A stretch of DNA of 64,000 nucleotides from Marsupella aquatica (taxonomy: Eukaryota; Marchantiophyta), in assembly GCA_973895155.1 (NCBI GenBank), contig OZ316895.1:7254001-7318000 (forward strand), in the 5' to 3' direction. The translations under genes and the position numbers were made by a program. Position 1 is the stretch's first letter, and every line of letters starts with the position of its first letter. The notes beneath the pieces are model-generated. The model saw only the letters and a list, made by a program, of their open reading frames with translations. It had not been told where the DNA came from and ran no database searches. Positions 22,880 through 34,927 of the stretch are shown here, in pieces.

Positions 22880-23160
22880 AAATGAAAGTTTGTTTTGAAA
22901 GTATGGCATAGAGTAAAGCATGGTGACAACACAAAAGTCCCGTAAAAAATTAATGTGGCATAGAAGAAACCACATTCTCCAACTGATAAAATAAATGGAT
23001 GCAAACAACAGAACTGTGGAGGAAAGCATGGTGGCAAATAACAGTCCCCTAAAAAATTAAAAATATACCACCTTCTCCAACTGAGAAAATAAATAGATGC
23101 AAAGAACATAGCGCTCTAGAGGAAAATAGAGTCCCCTAAAAAAACTAGGTTCCCAACAGA
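22880..23160. repeat. Minisatellite of about 70-bp unit, first block
   Basis: Units share CCACCTTCTCCAACTGA, GA(A)AATAAAT(G/A)GATGCAAA and GTCCCCTAAAAAA. About three to four diverged copies. The same unit forms a larger block at 25130-25860. Confidence 0.8.
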
Positions 23161-23264
23161 GGACAATAAGTTTGAATAAAACATAATCTATTCAAAAGGG
23201 AACATGCAAAGTACCTGAAGGGAAACCAGAAGAGGCCCCAAAAGGGACAAACAACAAGCACAAA

Positions 23265-24960
23265 AAGGGGGGGGGGGGGGTGCCATTGTATGAAGGGTCC
23301 TATATTGCGTGCAATATTTTCAGTTCTAGACCCCCTAACTTATAAGTGACAAATACATTTTTATTTGCCTTAGTTAATTTGTGTACTTAAAAGCTGCCAT
23401 GTTTACTATGTTCACCCCTAAAAAATATTAAGTAAAGTTTTGTTTTGAATTAAACAACGCATATAAAGAAAAGATAAGTATCTCATAAGTGAGAGCCCAA
23501 AATTTTGCAATCATTCAATTTGCTTTGTCTTTCAACCCAATGCAATCTACTCCACGTCTCCACTTGATACTACATCCTACATCTCCTATAAGTCCAGAGA
23601 CCATGAAACTAAATAAGAATTATTTTATGCTTGTCCAATCATCAACTTGTCGATGTTGCTCTCTACACTCAAATAGTGTAGCATGGTGGGTACCATACAC
23701 TATGAATAGTAAACTAGATACTATTGGTTGCCTATTCAAGGCACCAGTTTTATACCTTGTTTCACAAACCGTTGCATGACTGGATTATTTTCATATAATA
23801 GAGGGAATTGACCCAATGAGAACTTCCAACTCATTTCCTTGAGCTCATGGCCTGAGAGAAGAAGTAGAGATGACTTTGAATTCATGTCAGGTCACTTGAA
23901 TGCAAAGGAAAGGCCTCCCAATACAAGTGGAACATTGAACACCTCAGCATGTGCTTATCACAAGATTTTCACAATTATATGATAATGATAGAGTAAAATA
24001 AATACAAACTACATCCTAGTTAATCTTCAAAACAACTAGCAATACTCTTACTTGCAATTATAAACAAGACTAAAATCAACACAACACAATACAAGATGCA
24101 CAAACCTCTGGGATATGAAATTCAAGCTTTGCATTTCTTTTTTCTCCAAATTTCTCTTCTTGGTTTTAGTGTCTTCCTTCTCTTCTCATGCATCCAGACT
24201 TGAAACAATCATTACCTTGAGCCAGAAAAAAGTGTATTGAAACAAATGCTAGCAAAATGGAGAGCAACAACAGTCCATAACAAACAAACAATCTGTTCTA
24301 AGACCTCCACAATGCACTGCAAGGTCCAGCGGTACTCCTCCTAGCCAACTTGTCTATCCACAATCTTGTTATGGAATCAAACTCTAACTTTTGACCTCTG
24401 CCCTGAAGCCCCAAACTATTTAAATTGAACATTTTAATTGGGCGGTACGTTGGCTGCCCCTTAATTCCCTAGCTTGAATCCCTGAATACCAAAAACCCTA
24501 GCCTAATCTAACCTAACCCTCAATTCCTACCAAAGTTCCAAATGATGGCCTCCTTAGGTTACACCCTTCCATAGCCATTATGTAGCCCTCCAGTAATAAC
24601 AGCGGCAATCAAGGCCCCATAAAATTGCTTAACCTCTAAATATAAAGGCCCAAACCCTACTCCCATGCATACTTTTAGCCATTTTTTTGAGTAAAATGAA
24701 AAACACTATAATTTGGGAATACACATGTACCAATTGCATAGTGATAGGTGTAGCAATTAGAACAGACCATGAGTCCTATGCATGTACATGACACAAAAAA
24801 CCCTTCCTTTATTAGACAATTTCATGAAATATGACCTATTTAATGGGAGCCTATTGTTCTTTAAAGCGGACCAAAAAATTTAATGGACCCTATTGTTCCT
24901 CCCCCACCAGAACAACACAGAGCATGGAGGAAGATATAGTTGAAATGGTCCCCACTAGAT
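23265..24960. mobile_element. Candidate larger relative of the 21134-21461 MITE
   Basis: The left part (GGGGGGGTGCCATTGTATG, then TAGACCCCCTAACTTATAAG) and right part (CTATTGTTCTTTAAAGCGGACC, about 24850-24880) match the two halves of the 328-bp MITE in the same order, with about 1.4 kb of unrelated AT-rich sequence between. The ends are too decayed for a target duplication to be read. It may be a longer family member or one interrupted by other DNA. No transposase frame is visible. Confidence 0.4.
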
Positions 24961-25129
24961 TGAATTTCCTCCTCGGGCTCAAAATTCTCCACAAATAAAG
25001 GAAGTTGATTGTATGGTTGTGGAGAGATCATGAAGGGTAGTCAAGGTGACCTCACTGAGGGGAGTTGGCATGGTGGTGGAAAGGGCCTGGACTGCATGGC
25101 AATATTTGCTTGCCTGGCATAAACAACAA

Positions 25130-25860
25130 GCTCAAAATAAATGAATGCAAAGAACTGAACTGTAGATGAAAGCAGGGTGACAAATGAGAGTCCCTTTAAA
25201 AATTAAAAAGAAACCACCTTCCCCGCTTGAGAAAATACTGAATGAATGCAGAAGAGATCTGTGGAGGAAAATAAAAAAGAAATCACCTTCCCCAACTGAG
25301 AAAATAAATGGATGCAAAGAACAGAACCGTAGAGGAAACTAGGTAAGAAATCACCTTCCCCAACTGAGAAAATAAATGGATGCAAAGAACAGAACTGTAG
25401 AGGAAACTAGGTAAGAAATCACCTTCCCCAACTGAGAAAATAAATGGATGCAAAGAACAGAACTGTAGAGGAAAATAGAAACCACCTTTCCCAACCTAGA
25501 ATATAAATGGACGTAAAGAACATGAATGTACAGGAAAGCCAGGTGACCAAACAGAGTCCCCTAAAAAATCTAAAAAGAAATCACCTTCCCCAACTGAGAA
25601 AATAAATGGATGCAAAGAACCCGAACTGTAGAGTAATATAAAAACCACTTTCCCCAACTGAGAAAAAAATAAATGGATGTAAAGAGCACAAGTGTAAAGG
25701 AAAGCCCGGTGACCAAATAACGTACTCTGAAAAAATAAAGAAATAAATAAAGTACTCTGAAAAAATAAATAAATAAACCACCTTCTCCAACTGAGAAAAA
25801 AATAAAAATAAATGGATGAAACGAACAGAACTGTAGAGGAACGCACGCACGGTGACGAAA
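25130..25860. repeat. Minisatellite of about 65-75-bp unit, main block
   Basis: Around ten units of CACCTTCCCCAACTGAGAAA, then ATAAATGGATGCAAAGAACA and GAACTGTAGAGGAAA. Three consecutive units near 25290-25470 are almost identical, so that part is young. Minus-strand frames reading HPFIFSVGEG are repeat by-products. Confidence 0.9.
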
Positions 25861-26740
25861 CAGAGTCCCCTTAATTAAAACACACGCCGAGGACAAAAAG
25901 GACGAGGGCGGGGCCCTGTTACACCCCAAAACCCCCCCTCTGTAAACCACCGACAGCACGTGCTAGAGAGAGGACGGAATCAAGCAAAAGTCGGGGAAAT
26001 TGCAAAAGGACGTGGACCTCCTGTGGAATCGAACAGCGAACGCTAATACGAAAAGGAGCCGGAGCTCTCCACAGGGCCAGCTATGGAGAACGATCAGCGA
26101 CAGTTCTAGCACACGCGCGAGCCTCATGACATCAGGTCGCGCACCTTGTCACCACGGCCCTCCCACCAAAATTCCGCAAAAAGGTGACGAGCGCGACCTT
26201 GTCACCACGGCCCTCCCACCAAAATTCCGCAAAAAGGTGACGACGGTTCCCATCAGTGAACAAGTTGGTGCTGGGGCGGTACTGTTTCCTCTGCTCCGTT
26301 CATTCTGTGCGGAAGTGCGGGGCGAACAAGTTGGTGCTGCGGTGGTACTGTTTCCTCTGCTCTGTTCATTCTGTGCGGAGGCGCGAGACACGAGCCAGGG
26401 CCGAGGGTATTTATCACTATGGGTGAGCAGCCAGATCTGCCGCTTTCGGTGTGAACATGGGAAGCTTCAAGATTGGGAACACAGGGTATGTCTGCATCAT
26501 CAGCTCTGCGTGGGCCGCACAGGGCAAAATTCACCGAGGCTCAATCGCTGGTAAATGGTCACGTGCCCAAACAGCGCCGCACCATTGTTTGGATTTGGGT
26601 TCAGCCCTCCTAATTTGCGAAAGGCTAGTCAACTGTAGATTCGCTCAGAATTGACCCGGCCCGACACTAGATTGAGAGAGCTCGACGCTATATTATTGAC
26701 GTGCGAGCTGGAGAGAAAGAGAGAGACTACAGTTTGGAGC
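25861..26740. repeat. Two successive tandem duplications (about 56 and 66 bp)
   Basis: GCGCGACCTTGTCACCACGG-type sequence through CCGCAAAAAGGTGACGA occurs twice at about 26140-26250. GAACAAGTTGGTGCTG through TTCATTCTGTGCGGA then occurs twice at about 26259-26390. The 184-codon + frame at 26000-26554 spans both and owes its length to them. It does not resemble a known protein. Confidence 0.85.
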
Positions 26741-27876
26741 TGCTGAACTGCTCAAGGTGTGAAAGTGAACAGCACAGGACTCCGTGAGAAATTTACTGGC
26801 CAAGTGGCGGAAGATTTACGGGTCCCACGTCGTAACTACGAAATCTTTCAGTCCAGGTCGTCAGTAGGGCTATTTCTGCGGCACCTGTCATGTTCACGGA
26901 GCACACTGGGTCGCCGCCATCTTTAACTTGATGACTCTCTGACGTCCTATTGATTCGTTATTAGTGTGCATGTCTTTCTGATAAGAGTCACCTGGGCCCG
27001 AATGGCAACTGCAAAAGTGGTAGATAACAATTGGATGGTGGAATGCTCAATTGCGGAATGAACAGACCAGCAAATGACATTTTACAGTTTTCAGACCAAA
27101 AGATACTCCTGCGTAATACAGGAATTATACTACACAGTAAGGGAGTCCAGCAAGTCCCGAGCCAGCCAAACGGGGCATATTCTTCACATCCATGAGTTGG
27201 GTTCTGGACAATAATTGTCTAGATTGCGATTAACCTTTACAGTGACACCCATCATTAATCTCTAGGGCTGCAATTCCGCTCCATGTCCCCATCACACTTT
27301 CGGAGGATATGTAGCATTAGGAAAGGATGACCGTAGCTTACGGTCTTCCCATGAAGTCCACCCGAAAGCTACGTCATAGCTTACAGCCATAAAGAGGCTC
27401 TGATGAGATCCCTCCAATCACAATGATGCTCTCCTTAAACCACAACTGCACTTCAAAAGCTCCGGGTTACTCGTAGCTACCATTAAAAGAAGATTTTTCC
27501 TGAAATTGTGGAGAAAATCAACATGCTAGAGGAGAAGAGTGCATGCTAGAGAAGAAGAGTGATTGAAATGTGGAAAAAGTGAGAGATCTTGAACACTTCC
27601 CATTATATAGGGCAAGTTGTGGTTTAAAAGCTCAGATGAAGACCAATACATGGTTTATGTCCAATTTGATCTCAACAGCACTGCAAAATCTTCCCTGTAT
27701 CTAAGAATGATCACATATTGTACAACTTAAAACGAAATTTCTTTCTACTATCATGCCAACTCGAAATCCGCAGTAACGCTTGCGTAACTAACCAAATTGA
27801 ACCTAATAACCCTAGTTGTCACATACTGCACCTAATCTGGTTGTCTTGAAAACAAAGCTAATTCCGCATTTGAGAA
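26741..27876. other. Intergenic, 3' flank of the RPB5 gene
   Basis: No gene seen. Contains a short palindrome GACCGTAGCTTACGGTC (about 27329) and a direct repeat CATGCTAGAG(G/A)AGAAGAGTG at about 27524 and 27542. The RPB5 3' UTR presumably lies in the right part of this stretch. Confidence 0.45.
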
Positions 27877-29575
27877 TCAAACTACGAAACGATACGTAAC
27901 GTATCGACCAGCAGTTTCACTTGGTCGAATAATTTTGACCACCTGACCCCTCTTAAGGCCATAGTACCGGGAAACTGGATCGTTCTCCTGCATACGTGGC
28001 AACTGAACACAACAGACCAAATGCATGTTATTAGGTGTGTATCTCTGGGACTTTTAAGTCTTTCTGAGATCCTTCTTGGTAGAATCCATTCATCGTAGCA
28101 ACCACACATTATCTCTGACTGGAGCTTTGAGTACCCTGGTATCTAATGAGAATCTCCTTGGATCAGCAAGAGCAGCAACACTTTTGGAGGTCTCGACCCT
28201 TGAGATGTTGATAATGGGTCATCAAGGTGTATCAAGCCAAACAATTGTTTACGAATTAGGGTTCCCGTGAAAGGGCAGGACTTTGAAGACCAATTGATGG
28301 TCCACGAGATATCTAGCGAAAGGTCTTCCTACTAAGTCGACGGATCTTTCCCAATATTCGCATCAACCCTTTCTTGGTCCTCATTAGGTGTCCAAATCCA
28401 TGCAGCGTTGGAACAAAAACTGAACCTACCAAACATCCAGAAATTCTAGGGTTCACCAGAACTGTTTCCTGACTGTTCCCCGTGGCAGCTATGCACTCAA
28501 TTTTTGGGGGCAAAATCCACCTAAATCCTGAGGAGTGGACTGGTGTGTCCCAGCATATAGTCCACCATGCCACTGGACCCCAAGGGAAAAGCTAGGGCTC
28601 ACAATAAACGAGAGCATACCTGTGTCTCCTTCACCGTGTAGCGTTCCAATAGAGTTCTCTTTTCCTCTGTTGTTAGGACTTGGTGCTCCGGTACAAGCAC
28701 ATGCTCCTTGATGTTTACAAGCAACTCTGCTTCCTGGGAACCACCGCAATTCCAACCGACTAAGCCTTGCACCCATTAATCAACAAATCAATCAACTACA
28801 AAGATACATTCCACGAACATAGGACCCTGTAGGTTACTCTAGGTTCTAAGATTACCTTCAAATTCCTACTTTGAACCCCCAAAACCCCAGCTAGATGACG
28901 CTGTTATGAATGCAGGAGGACTATCGAAGTAAGTGATTGATACCTGGAAAACTTCAAGATGATACTTGCTTGACATTTCACTAACACACTGCCTGGCAAA
29001 AGGGGTGAGATTCTGTTGCACAACAAGGATGGCACGTGTAACACTTTCTGCCTTCATTCGCTCTGCATAAGTCTTGATCGTCTTCACACCTACTTTCGCT
29101 TCCTCAGGAAAGAAAACAAAAATCTGCACGGAAAGCAGTCAATAAATCACACCCAGCATTGCGGATAGGACAACCCATGTTAACCTAACAACTTGAAGAA
29201 CATGCGATGTCCTTTGATGTTCCACTCGATCGAAAACATCCTTTAGAGAATGACACAAAACCCTAAAATTAAGTAAAAGCAAAAATGCATGTCGCCGAGC
29301 ACACCACTTTTGCACAGGGAAAGGAAGGTGAGGAGCAGACAGAAAAAGCAGTGGCGAGAGCCTACCTGTTCGTCAGGGTTGCTGCGCTTCGTCTTGCGAA
29401 GGACGAGATCCTCACGCTTGGGCTCATCACCAAATTTCTCCCTGAACTGATCTTTCGAAAGCAAGAGTTCTACATCCGCTACCACGTATTCTCTGTCTCT
29501 CAGCATCTGCATCACCGTCCGCCGAATTCGGTACAACCGCGTGCTCTGCTCGTCCAGCTGCTGATGAGTAGACAT
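27877..29575 (-). CDS. NRPB5: RNA polymerase I/II/III shared subunit RPB5 (RPABC1)
   Basis: Subunit common to nuclear RNA polymerases I, II and III, part of the lower jaw near downstream DNA. Exons in transcript order: 29366-29575, 28944-29123, 28620-28733 and 27877-28002, all in phase 0, GT-AG introns, giving 209 residues against about 205 in Arabidopsis. The N-terminal domain starts [20 protein letters not shown] and includes [13 protein letters not shown] and [12 protein letters not shown]. The conserved C-terminal assembly domain includes [29 protein letters not shown] and [11 protein letters not shown]. The start was chosen because it gives the family's short N-terminus. The gene appears complete and functional. 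The last intron (617 bases) is the longest. Confidence 0.97.
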
Positions 29576-31118
29576 CGTTCCTTTTCAATTCCCGGTTCTT
29601 GCCCGTCAGCTTCTGCTCTTGCCTCCCGCCAACGCACAATTAACAACCCCCTCCGCTGAGCTTCTGTTTACATCCCACCTGACGCGATTCTTGTGTTCAT
29701 TCTCATGAGGACGATCTCAATCCCCACTCCCAGCCCAGCGACGCCAGACCTGTGACAAGACCTGGAATTTCATTCATTTCATTTCAGTTCAGTTCAGTAA
29801 GAGTAGGAATGCAGCGACATCGCACTGACTCAGAAATTGAGAAGAGTCTCGACTCTTGAATTCTTGATTCTGTTGCTCCTCTTCGACACTTCGAGCGCTT
29901 CGACGAAATGACGTGAATTCGGGGGAGAACAGAGAAGTGCTACGGCGAACAAGAAGAAAGGGGTTTACGAACGAGGGTTTAAGAATGAAGGTTGGAATCG
30001 ACGGCTGAGTCTACATCACAAGGTCAGGATGAAATACTGGCCGTGCATCCCAGCTTTCTTTTACATGGAATGTTTTTCTTTAGGCTTGCGAAGGAAAATG
30101 AAGCCCGGATAGACCCTTAGGTTTGTCAAAAAGCTCTCATGTATCTTTGCAACTCACATGGACCTCAGTTTACTCACAATGTCACAGGGAATATTCCTCA
30201 TTAATACATCCCAATCCCAATTCTACGGTTTCTGTCTCGGTCCATGAGAGCATCATTTTCCTTGCGAAGAGAGAATAAATTGATTGGAAAAAGAGGCAAC
30301 AAGTGAAACAGAGTGAAACAGAGTGAAATGGTGAAGGGAGCAGCAGAAGAAAAACAAGAAAAAATGTTAAGGAAAACCTACATCCAGGTAACACTAAAAC
30401 AGCTAAAATGCTGAACTAAATGTAAATGATAAACAAGTAAAATAGAGATTAGACCTTGATTTAAATGTTCTACATGTGCAAGCCTTAGATGATTAATTTT
30501 TGTTGCAGTAACCTAAACTTTAGATGTACTGGAAAAAAACAGAAAGTAATGCTCCCATGGACCACAAAGTTGGTCTTTTGAAATCCCCATGGACTAAATT
30601 TCCCAAAAGTTCAGTTCAATTGTAATTGTAACAACTTGATGCTCATAAATTCAAATGAATTTTTTTCTTTTGAGGATGTGCTAGAGGAGTAGGTAAGCTA
30701 CACGTGACAGTGAATTTGTGACCATTTTGGTTGAGTTATTCATTATGGAATGCAAAAGGGTACGTTCTACTAGATAGATTAATTTTCATTGTGCTAATAT
30801 GAAACATTAGGGTTTGTATTTTTGTTATGTCTACTCTAGTTGCCTTGAAGGTGAAAAACTAAAAATTATCTTAAGACTGACAATCATCAAGTTATAAGCC
30901 CAAAGTTCCCATGGACTACCAAAATGTGGTCCACATGAGCACTATGTCTAACATGGAGGTCCATCAGGGCTTCACTTTTCAAAAAAGCATGGAACCTAGA
31001 CAGATATATACAGTTGTAGCATGTTCATCAGTTTTTGTTTTATAGTGATACATTAATTACTTTTACAGTATCTCATACAAAAGATTGTTACGGAAAAAGG
31101 TAATGAAAGTGATAGAAA
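29576..31118. other. Intergenic, upstream of RPB5; no gene seen
   Basis: The first few hundred bases hold the RPB5 promoter. I see repeated CATTTCATTTCAGTTCAGTTCAG (about 29771-29796), split here into short words, but no clear TATA element. Frames farther out are short and unsupported. Confidence 0.4.
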
Positions 31119-31120
31119 TA

Positions 31121-31840
31121 CACTATTCACCATAATTAGTGTTATGCAAGAATTTGTTGTGAAAACCGGCACGATACAACCATGAGCAAGCATGCACCTA
31201 GAGACACCAAGAGATTGGTTCACCTCCACTGGAACACACAAGATCTTTACTAAGCTTTGGCCACCATGGCCACACAAGCCTCCTTGTCCAAGCTCTACTC
31301 CTAGCACCTAGCTAGCTCCCTCAACAACGAGCATGAGTCTCCAACAAGAACTCTCCCTAGCCCCTCCCTATATGCTAGATGCAAGAATCGCGGCTAATCA
31401 CCATTAACAACCTAATGACAGTTTAGCCTAAGTAACAAAAAGTTAACTCAAGACTAGCATTAACTCTAATAGAATTAGCATTAGTACAAATTAGTGTTAC
31501 AATTAACACTAATTTACTAACACTAATTTTGGTACAAATGATTTTGTGTCCAAATAACACTTATTTTGTCTGTTATTCAAATGGGTCTTTTCCACTTTTG
31601 TTTAAATTGCTAGTAAAACCATTAGATGATTTTGACTCCAAAGTAACAATAATTCTTGTGGATTTTCAAAAAAAAAAATTTCTTCTTCTAATTTTCCAGT
31701 CTTACAACTACAGTAACATTAATTCAAGTGCACCGAAATAGTCTTAGCACAATATTAGTGTGACTACCCGTAATTTGCGAGTAGACAGTGAAATTTGGCA
31801 CTCTCAAATTAGTGTGTCACACTAATAATGGTGAACAGTG
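31121..31840. mobile_element. TIR element, 720 bp, 23-bp ends, TA target site
   Basis: The left end CACTATTCACCATAATTAGT and the right end read inward CACTGTTCACCATTATTAGT match at all but two positions and are flanked by TA on both sides (31119-31120 and 31841-31842). TA duplication suggests a Tc1/mariner-type non-autonomous element; a three-base TTA-type site of the PIF/Harbinger type is less well supported. The interior contains many ATTAGTGT words in both orientations and no transposase. Confidence 0.7.
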
Positions 31841-31842
31841 TA

Positions 31843-33065
31843 CTTAAGTGTGATCTGAAAAATGAACATGTTAGAGCTAGTGAATATAAGTAAGAACTTT
31901 AAAAAAAAATTGTCTTTAAGGGGAAACCTGTGAAACCCAACAAAAGGGAATAGTCCATTTAGACCTATGAACCTATGAGTCTCAACTCAAATGAGCTACC
32001 ACACATTCATACCTCTCTGGGCTGGAATAAGGAACTTTGACACTACCATTACCAAACTTAACATTTAGCATGATATTATGTAATAATCTGTGTAATATAC
32101 AACATATAAAACAGTAAATGCAATGTATGTATGAGATCTATTTAGATGTCAGTATCAAGACTTTGAGTTACCTTTTAAAGTGGTTTTTCATAGTAGAGTG
32201 GTTAGGACATTTGAGGGTGATCATTGGACCATGAGGTAAAATCTCTACCATGTCATGCGTGTGAGTCGTCTTGCCAGTAGGCCAAAACAACAGGAACACC
32301 AGGAGACATGATCCCAAAGGCCAAAGGACCCAATAAAGTGGGGGAAAGGGATGACCCCAATAAGACCAAAGAGGTCAACAAATTAAGGAGGATCCCACAA
32401 ACACTAAAAGTCCACTAAGAAGCAAACAACAAACTAAAACCCTGCTGGATGGTAGACTGCAAAGCTTGGTAGAGCTCCGGAGCAAATGGCATAGGAGGGT
32501 CATGGAGGGGAATCTATCTAGAATCCCTGAAATCAACTACCTCGACTCTATGAAGAATCATGAAAACCTGGGCCCTCTGAAGTGTCATTGACACCCTCTG
32601 TCAAAAGAAGGCCATGAGAACATAAACCTTTCGACAGAGGTTTTCACGATTCTGTATCGTGTTTGGACCACTTCTGAAAATGTGATGACAATTGGAAACT
32701 GAGAAATGATTTTGGAGACTCTCAATTGTCCGTCACATTGTAAAAGCTGGGATTTTTCAAAGGGGTTTAATGGTGGTAATATAGGACCTTGTATTAAAAA
32801 TAATATTTTTGTACTTGTTTGGATCAAGCAACCATGGGTTGGCCAAGCAACCATGGGTTGGCCAATTCAGCCACAGTACGATCAGGAGGCAAAGAACAAG
32901 GAGAGCAATATCTTTGTTTTGACACAGGTGCAAAGTAGTTGGAGCTGAGAGCACCTTCTTGGCCAAAATCTGCAAGTTGGCTGAAGTCTCGTACTGCCTT
33001 CTTTTTTATTGGAAGGTTTCTGTCGTGTCCTAAGTGGACATAGTTAAATAAATGTTGGCAGAAGA
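31843..33065. other. Intergenic; small tandem repeat at 32826-32864
   Basis: AAGCAACCATGGGTTGGCC occurs twice in tandem at about 32826-32864. A weak A-box/B-box-like pair near 32195-32245 could be another decayed tRNA-derived repeat. No gene is recognised. Confidence 0.4.
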
Positions 33066-33092
33066 CTGGCAAATAGATGTGGACTGCAGGAG

Positions 33093-33481
33093 GGTGATCA
33101 GCATTGGGTCACCATAGCACCTAACATGTTGATGGTAATCAAGCCCACTAGTCTTTACTGCCGTACCTTTCTTATTCCACATGGATTGTTTACTGTCTAT
33201 GAACAATTCCAGCGAGAGAACAGAAATCTCGTAATCACAAGGTAGTACTCATGAGAGTACGAATCAGTTCAAATGATGACCAGTCGCCTTGGTACAAAGG
33301 CGGGTCCTCCCTAAAGTACCTGAGTACCTGACTGGTTTCAAATCATTACCAGGTATGGGCATTTATAGTACAGGCCATCATTCAGAATTTTTACTACAAC
33401 GAATACCGTACTCCAATACAATACAGAAAAATTATTACCTTAAGATTTGTCAGGTGCTATGGTGACCCAATACTGATTACC
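33093..33481. mobile_element. Inverted-repeat element candidate, about 389 bp
   Basis: GGTGATCAGCATTGGGTCAC with CATAGCACCTAACA at the left, and the right end read inward GGTAATCAGTATTGGGTCAC with CATAGCACCTGACA, form a terminal inverted repeat of about 35 bases. The sequences just outside (CTGGCAAATAGATGTGG and CTGGCAAAACAAAATGTG) are similar direct repeats, so the exact ends and target duplication are unclear. Confidence 0.6.
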
Positions 33482-34927
33482 TGGCAAAACAAAATGTGCA
33501 GGGGGAAGGGAACTTGCAGGCTGTAGGAATATACTCTTTCGCATTTGGTTGTTCTAGTCAAATACAAGGAGACAGTTATACAACCGCCCAAAGGATCTAG
33601 AGTAAGTGGATGATCGCCCTGAATGCTTTAATTGATAGCCTGAGAATCCGTCGCACCTTCACTAGGCATAGGGTCGAATTTCATATCCACAGCTGGACCA
33701 CGGAATTAAGTAGTCGACTATCTCGGTTTCATATAGCACCGATGTAACATCATTGGTGCCTTGCAAACCGAAGTGCAACGCACCCAGCACTGTAGTAGGA
33801 ATGTGTCTGACAGTGGATTACTCACCCAAAATTAGAAATCGCAGCACATCCATTGTACACTCAGCTTGTTCAAGTACATTTACATTTAATACACTACCAT
33901 TGCAAGAATAGTGACAGATAATCTCACAACCTACGTAAATTCAAATCGCGATGAAAGATTCCCTGCTAGATCAAGACAATGAAGGGAAAGATCTCACTCT
34001 ATTGTCCTCGATGAAGTATATAAAGAACCCTGATATTGGCGTCAAAAAACAAGTCAGCCCTCTTTGCCCATTATAATCTATACCGACATCGTGTGTCAAT
34101 GAGACCTTCCCAACAGCCAAATACTCTTCAGTATTTCTGGAGGGACGATGCATCACACACAGGAAAAAACCGGTGATTAATCCAAGACAGTAACATCAGA
34201 TCTTTAAACATGACCAGGGAACAGTCCATTCCAGTGAGTCTCCAGCTGCCACTTTCTTCAACTACTGAGATGCTTTAGCCTCGTAAGGTACCATGGAGTA
34301 CAATAGTCCATCACTTGGGACCCGGTACTTTACAACAATTGCAAAGAGACCAGATGCCTCCTATGTACAAAGCGGAAATGTTAACTGGAACGATAAATTA
34401 AGGTAACTCCAACCCTGCAGGGAAACGGTTACAATGGCAAACACTTCGGTATCAGCATGGTTAACTACGATAATGTCCGATCACAAAATTAGGAATAAAG
34501 GTAACTTGCAGTACAGTGGTAGTTGACTGTTTATGAACAGCAAATGTACTGAAGCCAAAAGAATTCAGCTTACCCTTTGAAGCTGTAAGCCAGTGGACAA
34601 GGTCAAACCGAGGGAATTCAGTTTCAACCTTGCCAAAAACGATTCTACATATTTACTTCCTTCGTAAGCAGACATTGGAAGGCAAGTGAGGTTGCTAAGT
34701 ACAAGCCCTCCAACAAAGTTTCTCAACATCCAGGCCCCGGTCCCTTACGTTGAACATGTATTTCTCTGCAAAGGTTCTCATCGACCTGCAATGCAAGCTG
34801 CTGCCTCCCACTGTGATGGTCCATCGGAGAGGTTTTATTTAGTAGACAAAAACCTTCTCATACGGTTTCGTCTGAAAGGGTCAGGCTTCTCCACAAGGAC
34901 GGAATGATCCAAGAGCTAAACTCAACA
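33482..34927. other. Intergenic, downstream of the TKI1-like gene
   Basis: No gene seen. It probably contains the 3' UTR of the minus-strand gene ending at 34928 in its right part. Confidence 0.4.

Noticed and set aside
25496-25959. Minus ORFs reading HPFIFSVGEG repeats
   Set aside because: They are translations of the about 70-bp minisatellite, with frame changes between units.
26000-26554. 184-codon + ORF
   Set aside because: Its length is due to two tandem duplications, the sequence has no family resemblance, and overlapping minus frames are equally open.
28076-28270. Plus-strand ORF in the RPB5 region
   Set aside because: It lies within intron 3 of the minus-strand gene and has no motif.
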